Positions 15,542 to 25,557 of a DNA stretch of 64,000 nt are shown in pieces. The stretch comes from Virgibacillus sp. MSP4-1 (GTDB lineage Bacteria; Bacillota; Bacilli; Bacillales; Alkalibacillaceae): positions 124,001 to 188,000 of the forward strand of contig NZ_CP048021.1 in NCBI RefSeq assembly GCF_010092505.1, written 5' to 3'. A program made the translations under genes and the position numbers. The notes beneath the pieces were generated by a model, which saw only the letters and a program-made list of their open reading frames with translations, ran no database searches and had not been told where the DNA came from. Each line of letters starts with the position of its first letter. Positions within the stretch are counted from its first letter, which is position 1.

Positions 15542-17110
15542 ATGGAACAAACACAATCAAGCAAAAAGAGGGTTATTCTTATTACCTCTATTGTTCTCGT
15601 TGTAGTGATTGGCGCTATAGTGGCTTTTGCTTATAATAAAGTTACGCAAAACCCGCTGGTTCAGTATGCCAATGCCGAGAAGAAAACCTTTAATGAGGTG
15701 TGGGACTACTATGAGGAGTATTATGGAGATTCACAGAAATTAAATGAACGTTTACTTGAAGAAGCCTATGAGTCTTCATCTGAGTTTACTGCCAGCGTCG
15801 AAGTGCCTGCTCAATTGACCATGGTTCAGCCGCAACTGGCTATGGTTCAGCAGCTGATTGATTCTGCAGCTCTATCTACAGATGTTAAGGTGAATCCGGA
15901 TTCCAATGAAACCTATGCTGGTCTGGATGTTACGATGCAGGGAGAAAGCTTACTGAATGGTCATTTATATCAAAACGAAGAGAATACTTCCCTTCAGGTA
16001 CCGGATTTGTATGATCAATATTTTACCGTCAACAACAAATCATTAGGAGAGGAACTCGAAAAGCAGGGGATTCAGGACTTCCCTTATGACGAGGTACCTA
16101 ACTTTGCAGAGATTATGAAAAATTCGATGACACCTGAAGAAGCCAAGGAAATGGCAAAGGAATATTTGGGAGTAATCACTGATCAGCTCTCTGAAGAAAA
16201 GGTCAATGTAACGGAGAATGAAGAATATAAGGGTTCTACTTACACCAAACTTGCGGTTCATTTTACAGAGGATGAAGTTCGTCAGATTTTAACGGATATC
16301 CTGACCAAAATGAAAGATGACGAACGTTTCAAATACCAGTTTGGTTCGACAAAGCTTCAAAAGGAAGAAGTTGACCGACTGATAGGAGAAGTAGACCATT
16401 TAAGTCTGCCAGATGGATTGGATTATGAAGCTTATATGTCAGGGGATACAGTGGCTTACCGTAATCTTTCCTTTAATGCTGCAGATCAGGCTGAAGTAAC
16501 CGTCAATATGGATACAATTGTGAAAGAAAACAATGAATATGAATTTAACATTGGTGTTGAAGGTGTTCCAAATAATGGAGAGGGAGAATTCCTCGTACAG
16601 TATACAGAGGATGGAAAACCTGATGGCGATGCCTATAATGTACATCATGTCTTTAATATAACGGCATCTGATGCAATGCAGGATATCGATGCATCAATTG
16701 AGGCTGATTCTGTACTCAAAGAAAATACATGGGAGAGTCAATTTCACTTAGTTGTGAATCAGCCGCAAATGGCGCAGATTCCTGATATCAGCGGTCATAT
16801 CAATACTAGCAGTACGAACGAAGAAAACGGTGGAAACAGCGATTTTGAATTTGGGCTTGATTTCTCTATGCAGGATCCAAATGCCGGCAACATCACGGGT
16901 GGAGTAACGATTAATGGAGAAACGGAATATTCCTTTACGGATGATCTGGAATTTCCAACCGTTGATAAAAATAATTCGGTTAATGTAGTAGAACTGTCCG
17001 ATTCAGAGTGGCAGCAAATCGGTAGGGAAATACAGAAAAATGCAATGGAGCATTATCAATCCCTAATAGGTGGTGGATTTGGCGGCGGAATGATGCCTGG
17101 TAATTTTTAA
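15542..17110 (+). CDS. Large membrane-anchored extracytoplasmic protein of an ABC operon
   Basis: From ATG 15542 (AAAAGGGGAG upstream; the frame opens at 15497) the protein has 522 residues. One N-terminal helix (about 10-32) anchors it, with nearly all the rest outside. The body is acidic with alternating beta and helical stretches, and the end is glycine-rich (GGGFGGGMMPGNF). I do not recognise a catalytic motif; it may belong to a DUF-type family found next to ABC-2 permeases. Two permeases and an ATPase follow, so it is probably their extracytoplasmic partner. Confidence 0.7.
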   Translation: MEQTQSSKKRVILITSIVLVVVIGAIVAFAYNKVTQNPLVQYANAEKKTFNEVWDYYEEYYGDSQKLNERLLEEAYESSSEFTASVEVPAQLTMVQPQLAMVQQLIDSAALSTDVKVNPDSNETYAGLDVTMQGESLLNGHLYQNEENTSLQVPDLYDQYFTVNNKSLGEELEKQGIQDFPYDEVPNFAEIMKNSMTPEEAKEMAKEYLGVITDQLSEEKVNVTENEEYKGSTYTKLAVHFTEDEVRQILTDILTKMKDDERFKYQFGSTKLQKEEVDRLIGEVDHLSLPDGLDYEAYMSGDTVAYRNLSFNAADQAEVTVNMDTIVKENNEYEFNIGVEGVPNNGEGEFLVQYTEDGKPDGDAYNVHHVFNITASDAMQDIDASIEADSVLKENTWESQFHLVVNQPQMAQIPDISGHINTSSTNEENGGNSDFEFGLDFSMQDPNAGNITGGVTINGETEYSFTDDLEFPTVDKNNSVNVVELSDSEWQQIGREIQKNAMEHYQSLIGGGFGGGMMPGNF

Positions 17111-17163
17111 AAAATTGAATTAAAATGAGAATATTGAATTAGTATCTAAAGGAGCGGGTTGTT

Positions 17164-18387
17164 TTGATCTGGACATTGTTTCGATATAAATGGAAAAGGA
17201 TCATGAAGCAACCTGCTCTTCTTTTGTCGATTATGTTTTTTCCTTTTATATTTATCGGCTTCTTTTTATTTTTCATTGCTCAAACGATCGATGAAAGTAC
17301 AGATAGAATTCACGTTGCCATTGTTGATGAAGATCAGACATTCGAAACGAAAACGTTGGCGAATCAGCTACAAGCGGAGGACGCTCTGTCTGAGGTACTG
17401 CGGATGAGATCATTAGATGAGGAACAGGCCAAACAGGAACTTGCTGCTAATAAAATAACAGCTGTCATCTATATACCTGAGGGATTCACTGCTGACCTCA
17501 GAACAGGAATAAATACACCTATTCAAGTGACGACAAATAACCAGAATGTGTTCTCATCCAGCATGGTCAAAATGCTTTTAAATAGTGGAGCAAAATATAT
17601 ATCAGCGGCCCAGAGCGGGATAAATACACTGTATGATTTATATATACAGGATTTGCCGCCGGAAGAAGATCCTCAGAGCATGCTGCAGCAGATGATTGTG
17701 AATTATACTCTGTTTGCGCTTAATCGCAATGACCTGTTTGAAACTGAACAAGTGGAGTCAGGGGCATCTATAGGATGGGAAAATCATGGGGTTATTGCCT
17801 TTTTATTAACCAGTATACTTATTTCTTCATTATTTCTTCAGATTTTTACACACAGAGAAAGTAGTCAGGGATTGGAAGATCGTATGCGAACGCTTGGATC
17901 AACTTCCTTCACTTTTATGTGGAGTCAGTATATGTATTATGTCGGGTTTCTATTTGTAAATGTGAGTATACTCAATGGTATCCTTTTTGTTCTGACTGAT
18001 CTCGACTGGCTTTTTCATGGCTTAACCCTTATCACATGGCTGATCGTCAGCCTTACTGCAGCCCTTCTCCTCTGTTTCCTGGAATGGTACCTGGACAATC
18101 AGACTACCCGGACGAATATTTATTTATTACTGGTTTTTGCCGGACTCCTAATAAGTGGTGTGTGGATTCCCGTTATCTATTTGCCTGACTGGATTGAGCA
18201 GATTCTTTCCATCTCACCATTTCATCATATATACCAGGCATTTGCAGGAACGATCACTTTTGGTGATAATCCCTTTGACCACTGGGGTTATCTGCTTGCA
18301 GGGTGGCTCGTTTTTGCCGTTGTACTTATGACTGGAATATGGAGAAGGGAGCAGAAAAATGGGTACATATCTTATCCTTTTAAATAA
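17164..18387 (+). CDS. ABC-2 type transporter permease, subunit 1
   Basis: The 407-residue protein starts at TTG 17164, after AAAGGAG. It has the ABC-2 exporter plan: one N-terminal helix, a large extracytoplasmic loop (about 45-205), then five C-terminal helices. The loop begins IHVAIVDEDQ, typical of the YhgE/NatB-like permease class. Its end overlaps the next permease by 29 bp. The substrate is unknown. Confidence 0.8.
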   Translation: MIWTLFRYKWKRIMKQPALLLSIMFFPFIFIGFFLFFIAQTIDESTDRIHVAIVDEDQTFETKTLANQLQAEDALSEVLRMRSLDEEQAKQELAANKITAVIYIPEGFTADLRTGINTPIQVTTNNQNVFSSSMVKMLLNSGAKYISAAQSGINTLYDLYIQDLPPEEDPQSMLQQMIVNYTLFALNRNDLFETEQVESGASIGWENHGVIAFLLTSILISSLFLQIFTHRESSQGLEDRMRTLGSTSFTFMWSQYMYYVGFLFVNVSILNGILFVLTDLDWLFHGLTLITWLIVSLTAALLLCFLEWYLDNQTTRTNIYLLLVFAGLLISGVWIPVIYLPDWIEQILSISPFHHIYQAFAGTITFGDNPFDHWGYLLAGWLVFAVVLMTGIWRREQKNGYISYPFK

Positions 18388-19420
18388 GCTAATTCATCAG
18401 AATAAATGGCGATTCTTTTTTATCATCGGTTTTCCTTTCTTTTTAGGGTTTATTGTGCTTCCCTTCGTAACAGATACGCTGGATGAAAGTGATATTCCCA
18501 TCGGCTGGGTGACAAAAGAAGATTCGGAAACTTTAACAACCATTGCTGAAAGAATCCAGGAACACCCCAGAATAACCATTATTCAAATGACGGAAGAGGA
18601 AGCCTATCGGGGTGTGAAGCGAAAAGAAATGGAGGCAGCATTTATTCTAAGTGAAAAATTTCAGGAACAAATCAAGGCAGGTAAAATAGATGAGTTGATC
18701 ACCTGGATTCGTTCAGAAGAGTCTTTTTTTGATTCCTTTGTCAAAGAAAAAGTCGCCTCGGAAGTTATGCGCTTTGCCTTAAGCAGCAAAGCAGCCAATG
18801 ATGTGATGATGTATAAAGGATTAACAGATAAACAGCATTGGCAATCGGTCTATCAGCATGCAGAGAAGTATTGGGAACCAGAACCCTTATTTCAAATGAA
18901 ATTTACGCCATACTCATCTTCAGAAGCTGACTCGGCTGATGAGAAGTCTGTTCTGCCCAAAGGATATGCCGCTCTCTTTGGCTTCTGGATGTGGTATGCA
19001 TGGATGATTTTTGCCGTTTTACTGCTCTCATTATATAAGTGGAAGAAACAGGGGATTTTATCCAGACTACGTATACACCATGGGAGTCTTGTCCCCTTTT
19101 ACATGCGCTTTTATATTCTCACTGGCGGATTTGTTATATTTCTCTTTCTGGCTGTAAGTTATCTTTCAAGTCGGTCTGTGGAGGCTTACGGGTATTCTTT
19201 TACAGGCTTATTATTCCCTTCTGTTATAATTTTGGCTCTCATTTTACTGTTAACCATTAGTGTTACATATATTGTAAAAAAGCCGTCTGTATTTTTGCTC
19301 ATCTGCATGTTGTTTTCCATGATGTCTTTATTCTTTTCCTTTCTGACATTTGTCTCTAATGAACCAAATACCTGGAGGATTATTTTTCCCCATACATGGC
19401 TTTATCAATTAATGTCCTGA
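18359..19420 (+). CDS. ABC-2 type transporter permease, subunit 2
   Basis: The 353-residue protein has the same plan as the previous gene (N-terminal helix, loop beginning DIPIGWVTKEDSE, five C-terminal helices). The two probably form a heterodimeric channel. Start ATG 18359 lies inside the upstream gene with AAGGGAG ahead, a sign of coupling. Confidence 0.75.
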   Translation: MGTYLILLNKLIHQNKWRFFFIIGFPFFLGFIVLPFVTDTLDESDIPIGWVTKEDSETLTTIAERIQEHPRITIIQMTEEEAYRGVKRKEMEAAFILSEKFQEQIKAGKIDELITWIRSEESFFDSFVKEKVASEVMRFALSSKAANDVMMYKGLTDKQHWQSVYQHAEKYWEPEPLFQMKFTPYSSSEADSADEKSVLPKGYAALFGFWMWYAWMIFAVLLLSLYKWKKQGILSRLRIHHGSLVPFYMRFYILTGGFVIFLFLAVSYLSSRSVEAYGYSFTGLLFPSVIILALILLLTISVTYIVKKPSVFLLICMLFSMMSLFFSFLTFVSNEPNTWRIIFPHTWLYQLMS

Positions 19421-19461
19421 TAAAGTCAATGGTAACGATTATGAAAAGGTGCGGATGTAAT

Positions 19462-20184
19462 GTGATTGAAATAGAGAAAGTGGATTATTCTATAAAGAAA
19501 GAGGCCATTCTAAAGGATGTGTCGGCTACCATCCAGCAGGGAGAATCCATTGGTGTTATAGGTCCCAATGGTGCCGGAAAGTCAACTTTTTTAAAAATTA
19601 TCGCCTCCATAGTAAAACCTTCCAGTGGTAAAATTTATTATCAAGGAAATGCCTATGAAGAAAATATTAAGGAACTAAGGAAGAATATGGGGTATATTCC
19701 ACAGGATATTGCTTTATTTGAAGATTTAACTGTATATGAACAAATTGCATTTTGGCAAAAGGCTGCGAAGCAAAAGGTTTCGCGAAACAATGTGAACCAG
19801 GTGATGGATGCGCTTCACTTAAATGAAGTGAAGGGGCAAAAAATAAAAGCATTATCCGGTGGATGGAAGCGAAAGATAAATGTAGGAATAGGGCTCCTGC
19901 ATAAACCTGAAATTATCTTATTAGATGAACCAACGGCGGGTGTCGATCTTGCTGCAAAGGACGATTTGATTCAGTGGCTGAGGCTGTTACATAAGGAAGG
20001 AAAAACCCTGTTAATCATTAGCCATGACTGGGATGTCTTAAATCGTCTATGTGATAAGTTAATGATTTTTCAGCAGGGCCGATTGTTGTTTTATGATGAA
20101 GTTTCAAGACTGGAGGAATTTGAACAGCAGGCTATGAGGAATAGATCCTCTGAGGAATTGAGGAAAATATTAAGGCTAAGATAG
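19462..20184 (+). CDS. ABC transporter ATP-binding protein
   Basis: From GTG 19462 (AAAAGGTG upstream) the protein has 240 residues; the frame opens at 19396 inside the upstream gene, and the N-terminus is uncertain. Walker A GPNGAGKST, signature ALSGGWKRK (Trp-Lys variant of LSGGQ) and Walker B IILLDEPTAGVD are present. It should drive the two permeases encoded just upstream. Confidence 0.85.
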   Translation: MIEIEKVDYSIKKEAILKDVSATIQQGESIGVIGPNGAGKSTFLKIIASIVKPSSGKIYYQGNAYEENIKELRKNMGYIPQDIALFEDLTVYEQIAFWQKAAKQKVSRNNVNQVMDALHLNEVKGQKIKALSGGWKRKINVGIGLLHKPEIILLDEPTAGVDLAAKDDLIQWLRLLHKEGKTLLIISHDWDVLNRLCDKLMIFQQGRLLFYDEVSRLEEFEQQAMRNRSSEELRKILRLR

Positions 20185-20208
20185 TTGAGACAATAGGAGT
20201 GTTTGAAC

Positions 20209-20928
20209 ATGAAAGAACAAGTGGCCATTGTTACGGGTGCATCCAGAGGAATTGGAAAGGAAATCGCAAGGCAACTCGCTGAACGGGGAGTTAAACTGTC
20301 TATTTTGGGCAGTTCAGAACAAATACATAAAACCAGAAAAGAGTTAATGGATCAGGGACTGGAAAATATTATTTCTTTCAAAGCAGATGTAGCCAAAGAA
20401 TATGAAGTTGAACACGTAGTCGAAGCAACAAAAAACGCTTATGGACAAGTCGATATGCTAGTCAACAATGCGGGAGTAGGACTGTTTAAACAAGTCGAGG
20501 ATGTAACCCTTGAAGAGTGGAAGAAGACATTTGAAGTTAATGTGCAAGGTGTGTTTCTATGCACAAAAGCAGTACTTCCTTCTATGAAAAGACAGCAGTC
20601 AGGTACGATTATCACAGTATCATCAGATGTTGCAAGATATACCATTCCGAACGGCTCACTCTATACGGCTACAAAATATGCCGTCCAGGGCTTCATGGGT
20701 TCTGTTTCCCAGGAAGTACGGGAGCACAGGATTCGTGTGGGGACCGTCAATCCCGGAATGGTGGATACATATTTTGCCGACAGCAGACAGGGTGACCCAT
20801 CCAAAGAAGACTGGCTCAAAGTACAGGATATTGCTAAGGCAGTTCTATACATGGCCGAGGCACCTGAACATATGCTGATTGATGAATTACACCTTCATCC
20901 GTTTGCACAGGATTATCCTCGCTCGTAA
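20209..20928 (+). CDS. Short-chain dehydrogenase/reductase
   Basis: The 239-residue protein starts at ATG 20209, after TAGGAG. It has the Rossmann motif TGASRGIG (9-16), NNAG (86-89), a catalytic Ser near 138 and Tyr152-x-x-x-Lys156. It looks like FabG-type 3-oxoacyl reductases, but the substrate cannot be told from sequence. It follows the ABC ATPase by 24 bp and may share its transcript. Confidence 0.88.
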   Translation: MKEQVAIVTGASRGIGKEIARQLAERGVKLSILGSSEQIHKTRKELMDQGLENIISFKADVAKEYEVEHVVEATKNAYGQVDMLVNNAGVGLFKQVEDVTLEEWKKTFEVNVQGVFLCTKAVLPSMKRQQSGTIITVSSDVARYTIPNGSLYTATKYAVQGFMGSVSQEVREHRIRVGTVNPGMVDTYFADSRQGDPSKEDWLKVQDIAKAVLYMAEAPEHMLIDELHLHPFAQDYPRS

Positions 20929-20968
20929 TTACAGAGCAGGGTGTCTGAAGTCAAAAATGTAAAATAAA

Positions 20969-20988
20969 GAGAGGGGATATCCCCTCTC
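20969..20988 (-). terminator. Perfect palindromic terminator between convergent genes
   Basis: The palindrome GAGAGGGGATATCCCCTCTC is followed on the minus strand by TTTATTTT. It serves the YhdB-like gene and perhaps the SDR gene too. Confidence 0.7.
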
Positions 20989-20989
20989 C

Positions 20990-21226
20990 TTAAACATAAT
21001 AAACAGGTGTATCCTGTGTGATGGCGTGTTCCAGATAATGAATCAGATTCTGATGGGAGCCAACAATTGTTGTTTCATCATACCCATAATGATAGGCATG
21101 TAAAAACGTTTCAATCTTTTTCGATAAAAAGTCGTCATCGGTTCTTACCATCAGGACGAGTAAATCATCCCATTGCCCCCATAAAGTAAAATACATCGCT
21201 TTATCGTAATCGACCATATTCATCAC
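20990..21226 (-). CDS. YhdB-like small conserved protein
   Basis: The 78-residue soluble protein (MMNMVDYDKAMYFTLWGQWD...) resembles B. subtilis YhdB in length and pattern. Function is unknown. A GGGGGGAAT-type site lies ahead of the start. Its terminator is directly adjacent. Confidence 0.6.
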   Translation of the reverse strand: MMNMVDYDKAMYFTLWGQWDDLLVLMVRTDDDFLSKKIETFLHAYHYGYDETTIVGSHQNLIHYLEHAITQDTPVYYV

Positions 21227-21399
21227 AAATTCCCCCCGTAAAAAAGGGTTCGGTTTTAGTGTGACACAATAACCAACTTCACTTACATGGCCTTTTTTGG
21301 ATATGGAACCAATTATGGTTTTGGAAAATCCTTAATCACATAAACTCCGGAAGTGCACAAATAATAAGTCTGTACCATCCAAAAAAGGAGGCCATTCCA

Positions 21400-22068
21400 T
21401 TGAATAAAATAAAGTTAATGGGAGCAACTTTGCTGACAGCTGTAACCATTACGGGATGTCAGGGTGGCGATGAAACTGGTCTTGGCAATAATGGAGATAA
21501 TGGACTTCAGCCAGTAAGATATAACAACACAACTGATATCGCTCCTAACCGCGAGCGTATCAACATGGATGGTCGCGATTTAGGTCCCCAATACAACAAT
21601 GAAAATAACAGAAACATTGATAATGGCAACCGGGACGATATTAATGGACAATTTAACAATAACGACACACCTCGTAATATGAATAACACCAATGATGGGA
21701 ATAACAATGATGCAGATGGTCATAATCAATACGATGTAGCAGACCGGGCAGCAGACAGAATCACAGATGAAATCAAGGAAGTCGATCAGGCATACGTGTT
21801 TGCAGGCAACGAAAATGCATATGTAGCTGTAGCCTTTAAAGGAGATCAAAACGATGAGGTAACGGATAAACTGAAGAATCGCATCTCCAAGGTTGTAAAA
21901 GCAACAGATGAAGATATAGATGACGTATTTGTTTCCGCAAACCCTGAATTCTTTAATCAAGCAGGAGATTATGCAGATCAAATTGAAAATGGGGACCCAA
22001 TTGAAGGATTGTTTAACGAAATGGGCGATATGTTCCAACGTATTTTCCCGACCGATAATGATCAGTAA
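21400..22068 (+). CDS. YhcN/YlaJ family sporulation lipoprotein
   Basis: The 222-residue lipoprotein starts at TTG 21400, 8 bp after AAAAGGAGG. The lipobox ITGC puts the acylated Cys near residue 20. An Asn/Asp-rich linker (about 45-110) leads to the YhcN/YlaJ domain (DRAADRITDEIKEVDQAYVF, then AYVAVAF and DDVFVSANPEF). Family members sit in the spore membrane and aid germination or outgrowth. Confidence 0.85.
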   Translation: MNKIKLMGATLLTAVTITGCQGGDETGLGNNGDNGLQPVRYNNTTDIAPNRERINMDGRDLGPQYNNENNRNIDNGNRDDINGQFNNNDTPRNMNNTNDGNNNDADGHNQYDVADRAADRITDEIKEVDQAYVFAGNENAYVAVAFKGDQNDEVTDKLKNRISKVVKATDEDIDDVFVSANPEFFNQAGDYADQIENGDPIEGLFNEMGDMFQRIFPTDNDQ

Positions 22069-22072
22069 CAGT

Positions 22073-22106
22073 AAAAGCGAAGGGCTTAGCCCCTTCGCTT
22101 TTTTAT
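22073..22106 (+). terminator. Intrinsic terminator of the YhcN-like gene
   Basis: AAAAGCGAAGGG pairs with CCCTTCGCTTTT, followed by T's. The arm shares its sequence with the repeat R2 that follows directly. Confidence 0.85.
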
Positions 22107-22229
22107 TAGAAAAGCGAAGGCGACTGTTCAGGTCATGCGGGATAAGACGAAGACATGGAGTGGCCTGGGTTTTGCCACGGAATGGCTTTGACTTATAACC
22201 GCCGTGACCTAGGAGCCGCAGCTGGACAA
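22105..22229 (+). repeat. R2 palindromic repeat, diverged copy a
   Basis: The unit opens ATTAGAAAAGCGAAGGCGAC and closes GAGCCGCAGCTGGACAA. The middle differs from other copies but can still fold back. Confidence 0.75.
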
Positions 22230-22354
22230 TAGAAAAGTGAAGGCGACCGTTTAGGCCCGACGGCATAAGCAGAATATCCGGAGTGGCCGCTTTTTTTCGC
22301 CATGTAGGGTAGTCTGCTTATGACCGCTTGGGCCTGGGAGCCGCAGCTGGACAA
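22230..22354 (+). repeat. R2 palindromic repeat, copy b (tandem)
   Basis: This copy follows copy a directly. Its stem pairs CATAAGCAGA with TCTGCTTATG inside GGCCC/GGGCC arms. It is nearly the same as the copy at 55656-55780. A partial unit (22355-22382) starts behind it and stops at CAGGTCAT. Confidence 0.8.
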
Positions 22355-22451
22355 AGAAAAGCGAAGGCGACTGTTCAGGTCATAAAAACATTGAAAATTT
22401 TGACTCCCTCCTACATATAATGTATCAATCATCGATTAAGGGAGAGGTTTC

Positions 22452-23870
22452 ATGTTAAAGACAGAGTATTCCAAGTTAGAGCGGGCAATCGATGAAATAA
22501 CAGAAGTCGCGGAAGGATTCGGACTGGACTTTTATCCAATGCGCTATGAAATTTGCCCTACAGATATTATTTATACCTTTGGTGCGTATGGGATGCCCAC
22601 ACGTTTTTCCCATTGGAGTTTTGGAAAGCAGTTTCACAAAATGAAACTGCAGGAAGAACTGGGCTTAAGCAAAATTTATGAATTAGTCATCAACTCTAAT
22701 CCATGCTATGCATTTTTATTAAATTCAAACAGTTTAATTCAAAATAAATTAATTGTTGCTCATGTTTTAGGTCATAGTGATTTCTTTAAGAACAATTTGC
22801 GGTACCATAAAACGGGAGAGGATATGGTTGAAAGTATGGCCGCAACGGCGGACCGCATACAGGCGTATGAAAAACAGTATGGAAAGAAGGAAGTAGAAGC
22901 CTTTTTGGATGCGGTATTAGCAATTAATGAGCATATCGATCCTTCTTTACTTAGAACAGAAGGCGAAACAGACGAATCCCCGGAGCCTGTTTTCCAGCCT
23001 CGTCAGAGAATTGAAAATGACTATGATGATTTGTTTGGAATTGACCCCAATGAAGATCCTGTTAAAGAAGAAGCGGTAAGCCGTTATAAGAAGATCCCTG
23101 AGATGCCGGAAAAGGACCTGCTATTATTTATAGAAGGTCACAGCAGGGAGCTTGAGGATTGGCAGAGGGATATTCTAACGATGATGCGTGAAGAAATGAA
23201 ATACTTCTGGCCTCAGCTGGAAACGAAAATCATGAACGAAGGATGGGCTTCCTATTGGCATTCCCGAATTTTGCGTGAATTAGATTTATCGAGTGACGAA
23301 ACCGTTGAATTTGCTAAACTTCATTCAGGGGTTACGGCACCATCCAGTACATCTATAAATCCTTATCGCTTAGGTATAAAAATATTCGAGGATATTGAAC
23401 AGAGATATAATCATCCAACCGAAGAAATGAAACAGCGGGGTGTGAAACCAGGTTCAGGCCGGGATAAACTATTTGAAGTCCGGGAAATTGAGTCGGATAT
23501 TTCCTTTATTCGTAACTATTTAACAAAAGAAATTGTGGAAGAAGAGGATCTATACCTTTTTCAAAAGCAGGGAAGAGAGTATAAAGTCGTGGAAAAGGAC
23601 TGGACAGAGGTCAGGGATCAGTTGATTGCTATGCGGGTAAACGGAGGCTTTCCTTATATTACAGTGGAAGATGGGGACTATTTACGAAATGGTGAACTTT
23701 ACCTCCTTCATCATTATGAAGGAGTCGAATTGGATCTTAATTACCTGGAAAAAACGATGCCTTATATATATCAGCTATGGGGGCGTACCATACACATGGA
23801 AACAATCGTTGACGACCGTATTACTGTATTCAGCTGTGAAGGTGAAAAAGTAAAGAAGCGCTATATATGA
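22452..23870 (+). CDS. spoVR: Stage V sporulation protein SpoVR
   Basis: The 472-residue protein has the normal SpoVR length and motifs ([12 protein letters not shown] at about 105, [10 protein letters not shown] at about 258, [18 protein letters not shown] at about 300, [10 protein letters not shown] at about 396). SpoVR is needed for spore cortex formation; its chemistry is unknown. Start ATG 22452 follows GGGAGAGG. A CATATAAT near the expected -10 could serve sigma-E, but no convincing -35 is seen. Confidence 0.95.
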   Translation: MLKTEYSKLERAIDEITEVAEGFGLDFYPMRYEICPTDIIYTFGAYGMPTRFSHWSFGKQFHKMKLQEELGLSKIYELVINSNPCYAFLLNSNSLIQNKLIVAHVLGHSDFFKNNLRYHKTGEDMVESMAATADRIQAYEKQYGKKEVEAFLDAVLAINEHIDPSLLRTEGETDESPEPVFQPRQRIENDYDDLFGIDPNEDPVKEEAVSRYKKIPEMPEKDLLLFIEGHSRELEDWQRDILTMMREEMKYFWPQLETKIMNEGWASYWHSRILRELDLSSDETVEFAKLHSGVTAPSSTSINPYRLGIKIFEDIEQRYNHPTEEMKQRGVKPGSGRDKLFEVREIESDISFIRNYLTKEIVEEEDLYLFQKQGREYKVVEKDWTEVRDQLIAMRVNGGFPYITVEDGDYLRNGELYLLHHYEGVELDLNYLEKTMPYIYQLWGRTIHMETIVDDRITVFSCEGEKVKKRYI

Positions 23871-23871
23871 A

Positions 23872-23912
23872 AAAAGCGGAAGGGCCCGTTTCCAGGGCCT
23901 TTCCGCTTTTCT
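23872..23912 (+). terminator. Bidirectional terminator between spoVR and the BCCT gene
   Basis: A stem of about 15 bp (AAAAGCGGAAGGGCCC with GGGCCTTTCCGCTTTT) is A-rich on one side and T-rich on the other. Confidence 0.85.
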
Positions 23913-23948
23913 TGTCCAGCTGCGGCTCCCAGGTCGCCTCCGCTTTTC
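23912..23948 (-). repeat. R2 repeat, internally deleted copy in reverse orientation
   Basis: The 3' end of R2 (GAGCCGCAGCTGGACAA) is joined directly to its 5' end (GAAAAGCGGAGGCGACC), with the middle missing. Confidence 0.7.
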
Positions 23949-23955
23949 CTTGTCC

Positions 23956-25551
23956 CTAACTGGATTTTCTCCAGTTTTCTTCCTGGTCTTTTGTGGTTTT
24001 TCTAATATTTGTGATCCATGCTTTATCCTCATCCATCATTTTTTTGGCTGCATAGATGGTAAAAAACTGAACGATAATAATTGGAATTCCCATCAAGCCG
24101 GACAGAACTTCTAATGGAGGCAATCCACCAATTCGCATTAATACCAGGGCGAAAATCGTGACCACGGCTGCAACGATAAGAGGTAAATATTTTGATGGCT
24201 CAGACTTACTCATATTCCGCAGACCTGTGTATGATGCGATGGTATAGGTTGTTGAATCAAGGGTTGTGGTCATAAATATAATTGCCACAATCATGAATAC
24301 GGATATAGTTAAGGATGATAATGGCAGGGAAGATAAAATAGCCGGGATGGCTGCCATTGCATCCTCGGTCACAATATCCAGCACGTTTACTTCACCGGTT
24401 AAATACCGATGTACACCCAGTCCGCCCAGTACACCGGTTGCCACCCAGGAAATAAGCATAGGTGCAAAGAAATAAGTCAGAATCATCTCTTTAATCGTTC
24501 GGCCCCGGGAAATTTTTGCGGCAAAGACACTGTGCAGCATTGCCCATGTAGCACTGTAAGCAAACCAGAATACGATATTACTTTCAATATATGTCGTTCC
24601 TCCTAAATCCAGAGCATTGGTGTAGAAGGACAGGTCTATATAATGAGAGAGTAGAAATCCGACACTTTCGGTAAAATAATTCAGGATAAAAACGCCCGGA
24701 CCTATAATCATAATAAACAGGGCAAGCGCACCTGCAAGGTAGATATTTAATGTACTTAAACGTTTAATTCCTTTTTCAATCCCCAGATAAGCACTTAAGG
24801 AGAACAAGACGACCCATACAATGGTTACCGTTAATGTAAGGCCGTATGACTGTTCAATATTCAATAATGCAGCTAAATTGTATGTGATAATCGGGGCCCC
24901 TAGCCCAAGAGTTACAGCTGCTCCGGCCAAAATACTTACGAGAAAGATGATATCCAGAATTTTTCCGCCAAGTCCATCGGTAAACTTATCTCCAAAGATA
25001 CTCCGGCAGGCTTCTGAAATCCTCATTAACGGCTTTTTTCTTACATGAATGATGTAGCCAATGGCAGGTGCCGCCATTACGAAAATCGCAAATACCTGAA
25101 CGCTCCACATGAACATACTGTAAGCATTTCCCCACAGCAAGGCTTCTGGAGAGCCTGGATCAACACCCCTAGGTGGATCGTTAGCTACCTGTGTCCATTC
25201 AATCATTCCAGTACGCATAATCGTTGAACCAAGCCCCATGGCAATCAGAATAGAAGCATATTCAAATAAAGAAAAACGGGGCTTTTCCATCGGATCTCCT
25301 AACACTACATTTCCGTACCTGGAAAAAGCAAAATAGAAACCAGCTGCGGCCAGAATGATGGCATACCAAATGTAACCCGATTTAAACACACGGACAACCT
25401 GATCAAAAATCTGATTTAACAGTCTAAGGGATTCGTCTTCATATAAAGCAAAGGGAATAGAAATCAAAACCATAATAACGATTGATGGAATAAAAATTCG
25501 ATGATCAATGAGCTTAAGGTTTTTGGTGTTCCTGGTCTTTTTATTTTCCAT
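23956..25551 (-). CDS. BCCT family transporter
   Basis: The 531-residue protein has about 12 helices and the BCCT core block KISRGRTIKEMIL near residue 350. The start at 25551 is preferred over 25557 because GGGGGT lies 7 bp upstream. BCCT carriers import betaine, carnitine or choline for osmoprotection. The sequence departs from glycine-betaine carriers: the tryptophan box reads FWFAYSATWAML, and the usual GMGIDLIFYGVAEP region reads GLGSTIMRTGMIEW. The substrate may therefore differ. Confidence 0.85.
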   Translation of the reverse strand: MENKKTRNTKNLKLIDHRIFIPSIVIMVLISIPFALYEDESLRLLNQIFDQVVRVFKSGYIWYAIILAAAGFYFAFSRYGNVVLGDPMEKPRFSLFEYASILIAMGLGSTIMRTGMIEWTQVANDPPRGVDPGSPEALLWGNAYSMFMWSVQVFAIFVMAAPAIGYIIHVRKKPLMRISEACRSIFGDKFTDGLGGKILDIIFLVSILAGAAVTLGLGAPIITYNLAALLNIEQSYGLTLTVTIVWVVLFSLSAYLGIEKGIKRLSTLNIYLAGALALFIMIIGPGVFILNYFTESVGFLLSHYIDLSFYTNALDLGGTTYIESNIVFWFAYSATWAMLHSVFAAKISRGRTIKEMILTYFFAPMLISWVATGVLGGLGVHRYLTGEVNVLDIVTEDAMAAIPAILSSLPLSSLTISVFMIVAIIFMTTTLDSTTYTIASYTGLRNMSKSEPSKYLPLIVAAVVTIFALVLMRIGGLPPLEVLSGLMGIPIIIVQFFTIYAAKKMMDEDKAWITNIRKTTKDQEENWRKSS

Positions 25552-25557
25552 ATCCAT

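Noticed and set aside
21580-22266. Minus-strand ORF of 228 codons opposite the YhcN-like gene
   Set aside because: It mirrors an Asn/Asp-rich coding region and gives an Ile/Val-rich shadow; no ribosome site, and it runs into repeat R2.
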